From: Incurvaria masculella
Lineage: Eukaryota > Arthropoda > Insecta > Lepidoptera > Incurvariidae
DNA: 64,000 nucleotides
Direction of reading: 5' to 3'
Assembly: GCA_946894095.1 (NCBI GenBank)
Contig: OX335652.1
Coordinates: 10,687,001 to 10,751,000, forward strand
Shown here: positions 59,050 to 64,000 of the stretch, piece by piece
How the letters are laid out: each line of letters opens with the position of its first letter
Position numbering within the stretch: the first letter of the stretch is position 1
Translations under genes and position numbers: made by a program
Notes under the pieces: generated by a model
Seen by the model: the letters and a program-made list of their open reading frames with translations, nothing else
What the model was told of the DNA's origin: nothing
Databases searched by the model: none

Positions 59050-60080
59050 TTACTCAGTCAAATTAAGAAATATAGTTGCTGGAAAAAATCCATGATATTG
59101 TATTTTGTATCAAAATGTTTAAGAGCGTAACGAATTTATGTTAAGTTATAAAAAATAGACAACATGTTCAGACGTAGCTCTACGTTGGTTTATTTAATAT
59201 ACAACATTTAAGAAAAATATTTCTTAATTAAATATAAATAATTTCTAATTCAAAGCATGAGCCGTATGGAACTCGATCACTTCATTATCCTCTTAAGAAG
59301 AAACCGATTATAGCCTCCGATTGGAGGTTCTTCAACTCGGCTTGCACGTGAATTTAATCAACTTTATCGGAAATTATTATACAACGTCAAAGTCACTGAC
59401 AAGGTTCTGTCCATATTATTATGATTCAATAATAATATTTTAAAGTAATAATAGAGTAACATACAAAGAGGACCAACATATATCCACATTTATTAAACAC
59501 ACCCCGCGCTCTTAACTTACACATAAGCACTCTAGCATTGTAAAGTTGTACATATTTGCCAACTTTAAGAATATTCATTAATTCTTCACTTTTAATACAA
59601 ATACGAATACGTTATTTAACCTCAATACGCTCTAATGAAATTGTTCTCACATGACAAATATATAAGAAAAAATTACTTGCACACAATTTTAAGTAAATAT
59701 ATAAGGTTTGAAAATATTTGCATGAAAAAATACTTTGCCGAAATTCGACGACCTAATGTGAGCACAATTACATACTTTTAAGTGGATGTTAATACTTAAT
59801 AATACTTAATAAATCTGTTAATTCAATTGTCAAATAAAGAAGGGTGATAGAGCAGAATGCTGACATATGACCCTACATCGATCACATCTGATAAGTGATC
59901 GTTTTATGTTTTTAGTTTTCACAATAAGTACTTTTAAGCAAACATGATAATCGGAAACACTTTTATGATTCAAATTATCTTTGGTCCTTTCCTATAAAAT
60001 TCAAGCCCTATACTGGTTTGACATTTTCTGACACACGTAAACACGTAAGCGGTGAGGGTATATTATTTTAATTTTTATAT
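59050..60080. other. AT-rich noncoding stretch
   Basis: No gene. The words CATGAGCCGTATGGAACTCG at 59258 form an inverted relative of GATCGAGTTCCATAC seen at 58500 and 7186, so a short repeat is present. Confidence 0.35.
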
Positions 60081-60084
60081 TTTA

Positions 60085-60333
60085 CTAGCTGAAGTACTCT
60101 GCTCGGATCAATGTCGTTTTGGACTGACTTCGGGCCGACATATTTTCTGGATATTATATGAGTTCTCTATACAAACTTTTTAGAAAACCTCTTTTAGATT
60201 TAATTTTAGCCACAAAAGGTAGCCGATATCCCTCCAGACTATTTCTATACCAAAATTCATCAATATTGGTTCAGCAGTTTAGGAGTGCAACAGACGGACA
60301 GAGTTACTTTCCCATTTATAATATTAGTATGGA
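60085..60333 (-). mobile_element. Helitron-like non-autonomous element, minus orientation
   Basis: On the minus strand it begins A|TCCATACTAATATTATAAAT and ends CTTCAGCTAG|T. The beginning matches the 20569 copy. The 3' hairpin is partly decayed (CCGAGCAGAGTAC). No coding capacity. Confidence 0.75.
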
Positions 60334-60339
60334 TTGACT

Positions 60340-60735
60340 AATTGATGTTCTAAGGTCCCGCTTTAAAATATTTTTTTTATTAGCTTTTTATTTTATTCAT
60401 TATAAAACATGAGCGATTATGGTGAAATTCGTCATTGCCCAGAATTGTTAAGGTTTTAGTGCGTTTTAATTAAAATGTCAGCCAAAATAAAAAATCTAAT
60501 TCTTCATGAATAAGTGAATTAAATTAAATTGAAAAAAAAACCCTCGCCTCTTATGTTGTAGGTGTTAACGCACGTCAAAGTTTTTGAAATCGATTGAAGA
60601 CTTGACTTGAAGATCGGTTATCAGATACGGTTGTTTTAGAGGGGCATATGTCGCCTTAAGATGGTTATACTAGCCAATGCGAATGGTTTCATTGCGTTAA
60701 GTTCCTGATCTCTATGGAATGAGAACATGAAAAGT
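60340..60735. other. Noncoding stretch
   Basis: AT-rich with poly-T and poly-A runs. No gene or clear repeat. Confidence 0.35.
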
Positions 60736-60739
60736 CATA

Positions 60740-61075
60740 TGAAAGCCGCTTGGACGCACTGGGTCTTACTACACTTGAACAAAGAAGACAAAGAGGATCC
60801 CTCATCGAAACTTTTAAAATATTAAATGGTAATTACGACGTAGCCAACTTTAACTCAATGTATACAATGAACACCATCGAGAAACTCCGTGGACATTCCT
60901 TAAAACTAACCGAACTATTTCCAATTCCAACCCAAGAAAGTACTTTCTAACCAACCGAATAGTGGACTCTTGGAACAAGCTACCACAAGAAGTAATAAGT
61001 TCTGTATCAGTTAACAGTTTTAAAAATGAACTTGACAAACATTTGAACAAAAATAAAACTAATAAGTATACCTAA
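60740..61075 (+). mobile_element. LINE reverse transcriptase C-terminal fragment
   Basis: The plus strand reads LDALGLTTLEQRRQRGSLIE, TFKILNGNYDVANF and RGHSLKL. It then shifts frame near 60930 and continues RKYFLTNRIVDSWNKLPQEV and SVNSFKNELDKHLN to a stop near 61073. This is the C-terminal tail typical of CR1/Rex-type LINEs. Only the end is kept. Confidence 0.75.
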
Positions 61076-61108
61076 CAAAAACAAAAAAAAATATAAAAGA
61101 TACTTAAA

Positions 61109-61142
61109 ACTTCACGTGTTGAGTGCACTCAACACGTGAAGT
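61109..61142. repeat. Perfect 34-bp palindrome
   Basis: ACTTCACGTGTTGAGTG at 61109-61125 is followed directly by its exact reverse complement to 61142, with no spacer. It contains two CACGTG hexamers (61113-61118 and 61133-61138), which are E-boxes for bHLH factors. It sits about 35 bp after the end of a LINE fragment. Confidence 0.9.
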
Positions 61143-61149
61143 ACACACA

Positions 61150-62100
61150 TCAGCTTGCAGCTGCTAGTGTATATAAATAAATAAATAATAATAATAATGA
61201 AAAAAAAAAACATGTGCAACAACTAATTTATGTACGTCGTTTGGGGTCGGAGGTTTGAATCTTCATCAATAATCCGTTGATTTTTTTGTTCTATTATTTT
61301 ATGTATCTAGTAGATGTCTATATTAGGCTAGGAATAGTCTGTTATGCAAAATTACAACCTTATATGAAGAAATGGAATTATATTCATGAATAGTTAGATA
61401 TTATATTTACAAAGCCTAAGCAGCTTCGCTTATATCGGATCTCCCACGACACCTCAATTTTTTTTTCTTAGAACTAAACATTGGTGATCGGAAAAAGTAA
61501 TAAGTTTGTCTACAATTTGGTATTTATTCTCATTGCACGAGGGCTTAATATTTCTGTATATTATATAATTCGGTATCGAATATTTCGTGATAACTGCATG
61601 GACGTAACTGGCAAACGGACTATCAATGACAGTAAGTAATTGTATTTTCTGCAACATACTCAAAGAGAATATACCCAAAGAATATAGCACAACTGTATTG
61701 AATATTTCGCGCGAGCAGAGCCGCAGTACAGGCGAGCCATATGAAGTTGACGAGGACAATATGAGTCACTATGAGTGAGCTTGCATTTATAAACTGGTTA
61801 CTTCACACTGTGATGTCAGCTCAGTTTTTTCATGTGGTCCAGTCAAGTTGTTGACTCTATCGAGTCCCCGGTTAGGTAGTTAGGTACATATTCTAATATT
61901 GAGTGATGATCGAACTATAGAAGGCCGGCTTCCACTAACTTGTTCATGAGTAACTTTTGTTTGTATAGAGGTGTCATTTATGTAGTCCACTGGCTCAACT
62001 ACTTATTCGCTGAATGAAAGAAGATTCCGGAAGTTATCCAGCAAAAATAAAATTTGTATAGATTATCTATTTTTCTGGTGACATTTTTATGATATTCAAT
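61150..62100. other. Noncoding stretch
   Basis: A TAAA/TAATAA-type microsatellite near 61170-61200 probably belongs to the LINE tail. Beyond it no gene or exon is recognised. Confidence 0.35.
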
Positions 62101-62385
62101 ATCAGTCCCTTTCTACCATCGATCAACCTAAGAGGATTCCCCCATTTACTGTCGAAATTCCAAAAATAAGAACCAATTGATCCTCTAGATACTTTATCTA
62201 GAGGGTATACTACATAATGGACTCCCTAGCGAGGCATTTCCCTCGAAGTACAGCCTGGGAACTGAAGAACCTGGCCGAACGGCCTGGTTTTCGTATTCCT
62301 TGTAAAAGTTCCAAAAACCATGGGCGTCGTTGGGTAGCTCTTACCTTGGCGTATGCCATATGCCGCGCTTGACGAAATGACGCAT
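62100..62385 (+). mobile_element. LINE remnant related to 54700-55250
   Basis: CCCCCATTTACTGTCGAAAT, TCCTCTAGATACTTTATCTA and GCCGCGCTTGACG are shared with the LINE remnant near 55025-55245. The open frame is broken. Confidence 0.5.
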
Positions 62386-62469
62386 AGCTTGATGTTGACT
62401 GACTGATGGTGGATAAAAATAATCAAGTGAAATGACACAGATATTTTCAAACTATTTACAAAAGAGGCT

Positions 62470-62795
62470 TTTTTTATGCGACCGGACTACCGAAGGAATT
62501 AGATGCAATGCCAGGACCTTCCCTTTATGAGCACAGCTGCATTGAACTGGATGGAAATCACGGACAATTTTTTATTGCCGCTTCGACCACCTCTTCATCC
62601 AATGCGATGGTTCCAGCCCGGGCGGACCTACAGTTTTACATCGATTCCGAACCATGGAACAGCTCGCATTTGCAGCGAACTCCACTTGTTCAACTAAGGA
62701 AGAGAAATAAATTGGTGCATGAAAAGGGCGGGGATTCGAACCCAGGCCTTTGGGATGGAAGGCATGTCCACCCGCCCCTGAGCTACAAGCATACG
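62470..62795 (-). mobile_element. tRNA-derived SINE with intact head
   Basis: On the minus strand the head at about 62790-62725 reads GCTTGTAGCTCAGGGGCGGG (A box) and CTGGGTTCGAATCCCCGCCC (B box). The body, plus-strand words ATGCCAGGACCTTCCCTTTA and CATTGAACTGGATGGAAATC, runs to about 62470. This is the cleanest copy for assigning the tRNA ancestor. Confidence 0.85.
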
Positions 62796-62799
62796 GTAT

Positions 62800-64000
62800 A
62801 TTAGGTATTCTTTGCTACGGGCTTGCACGAGGAGGGTACTTTTCCCCTTTGATAAAATGTGTGAACCCACATTGATTGGAGGTGAAGACCATGCATTGAT
62901 CAATGCCAAGTGCAACAATATTGAACGAAAGCTATCCAAACCTAAAACTAGAGACTCTCTGGGCTGTCTAGACATCGCTAGTCTATCTTTGCATCGCTTC
63001 AAACTAAATATTTTTTGAAAAAATTGATTCGACAAAAAAATAACCATATTAATATCGAACCTGCTCAGAAAATTCATCGGGAATCGGTTTAGAAATGCGA
63101 TCTTTAGAGAACAGCTGGACAACCGTACAACGAAAGCATTTTTTCCCTAGCTGAAATGTAGACGCTTCGCTCGCACTTCGAGCTTCGCTCGCTCAAAAAG
63201 AGATTTTCCTTATTTATGCGAGACTATGTAGATCAATGTCGAGGAGAGTTATTTATCGTTTTCTGGAACGCATTTGACAGATAAAAATACTATCGCGTTC
63301 CACTTTTATGCAGCGTCCAAGGCACTTACGTATAATGAGCAATGGTATCTTTAAATTGTCAATTACATGCCCTTAAATCAAAGTTATGTAATAAACATTT
63401 ATACCAAGCGACGTGGCCATGATATGTTCAATGTCAAACTTTAGGATGATAATAGTAAATTGTACAGTCAACGACAAGATAACCGTAACACTCACAACTT
63501 AAGCCCATTGAAGACGTAAAAGACACGAGTGGGATAAGGATTTATTTTAAATGTTTTGTTGGTTACCTTTTACTTCCGGTCACGGTTATTTATTCCTCAC
63601 ATCGCAGTCTAACACGCTCTCATGGCGACCGACCAGCTTTTTCTACTCACGGTGTTTTCATTCATCGGATGTCATCTAAAAACTTTCCGGGCCGGCAACC
63701 ACCACACATTTACGTTCAGAGCGGTAATCTGAGGGTAACAAGCATTTTACAGTTCGAAGGGAATTCAATCAATTTCAGCTTAATAACTCGACGCGTTTCT
63801 GAGAAAAATGGTCTTGACAGACAGACAACAAATGGTAAGTACCATCGCATCGGATGAAAGATTCCGGTTTTAACGATCAGGCGTCCGTGGGACTCGAAGT
63901 CAGAAACCCAAGCATACATTCAAGCTTAAGGCTGTTCGGACCCATATAAAGTTGTTTGCACACATAACGGAAAAAGTATTGCACTTTAAACAACGAATTA
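62800..64000. other. Unassigned right end of window
   Basis: The frame at 62812-63018 (68 codons) has no recognisable domain. A repeated CTTCGCTCGC / GAGCTTCGCTCGCTC patch near 63165-63195 is a short composition feature. The first exon of MSH2 and its promoter could lie here or beyond, but I could not identify them. Confidence 0.35.

Noticed and set aside
61454..61759. MSH2 first exon or a new gene on the minus strand
   Set aside because: The 101-codon frame has no match to the MSH2 N-terminus, no suitable phase-0 donor and no domain.

Overview
The window looks like AT-rich, repeat-laden nuclear DNA of a moth or butterfly. The evidence is spliced genes with large introns, a mix of mobile elements familiar from Lepidoptera (Helitron-like elements, RTE-, jockey- and CR1-like LINEs, a Penelope-like element, a tRNA-derived SINE, mariner, many MITEs, and GTCC-rich repeats), and an insect-type IAP. 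No species can be named from the sequence.

Layout. Positions 1-5 kb are a graveyard of retroelements: a Penelope-like remnant, RTE LINE copies in both orientations, and a jockey-like LINE nested in one of them. From 5 to 22 kb there is no convincing protein gene. This stretch holds a foldback element, 140-bp and 100-bp tandem repeats, a CR1-like LINE whose ORF1 carries a PHD-like finger, MITEs, hairpins and several CpG-rich blocks that may be promoters or noncoding first exons. Positions 22.2-25.9 kb hold an inhibitor-of-apoptosis gene on + (two BIR domains plus a RING). Its main exon is GC-rich, and a tiny in-frame upstream coding exon is likely. Positions 28.9-31.9 kb form a 3,017-bp TA-flanked element with identical 25-bp terminal inverted repeats and dense GGCC-type subterminal motifs. 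I could not assign it to a family. An F-box gene lies at 32.5-33.7 kb on +.

From 56.1 kb down to 35.1 kb the minus strand carries the mismatch-repair gene MSH2. I can place 16 exons whose splice phases all agree. They sum to 2,664 nt (887 codons plus stop) and lack only a short first exon. Its introns hold an intact 1.28-kb mariner with a full DD34D transposase, a pogo/Tigger-like MITE, a Helitron-like element, SINEs, LINE fragments and other MITEs. MSH2 and the F-box gene converge tail to tail.

The most striking pattern is in MSH2 itself. Five of its 16 visible exons have partial tandem copies beside them in the introns. Exon 10 has been amplified into an array of about ten 110-bp units. 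Exon 2 has three extra 172-bp units. Exon 6 has two extra copies that keep the reading frame, both splice phases and GT/AG sites. Exons 4 and 14 have one decayed copy each. Most of these units join the 3' part of an exon, its splice donor and the start of the intron. They could be pseudo-exons, alternative exons, or partly assembly error. Transcripts and long reads would decide.
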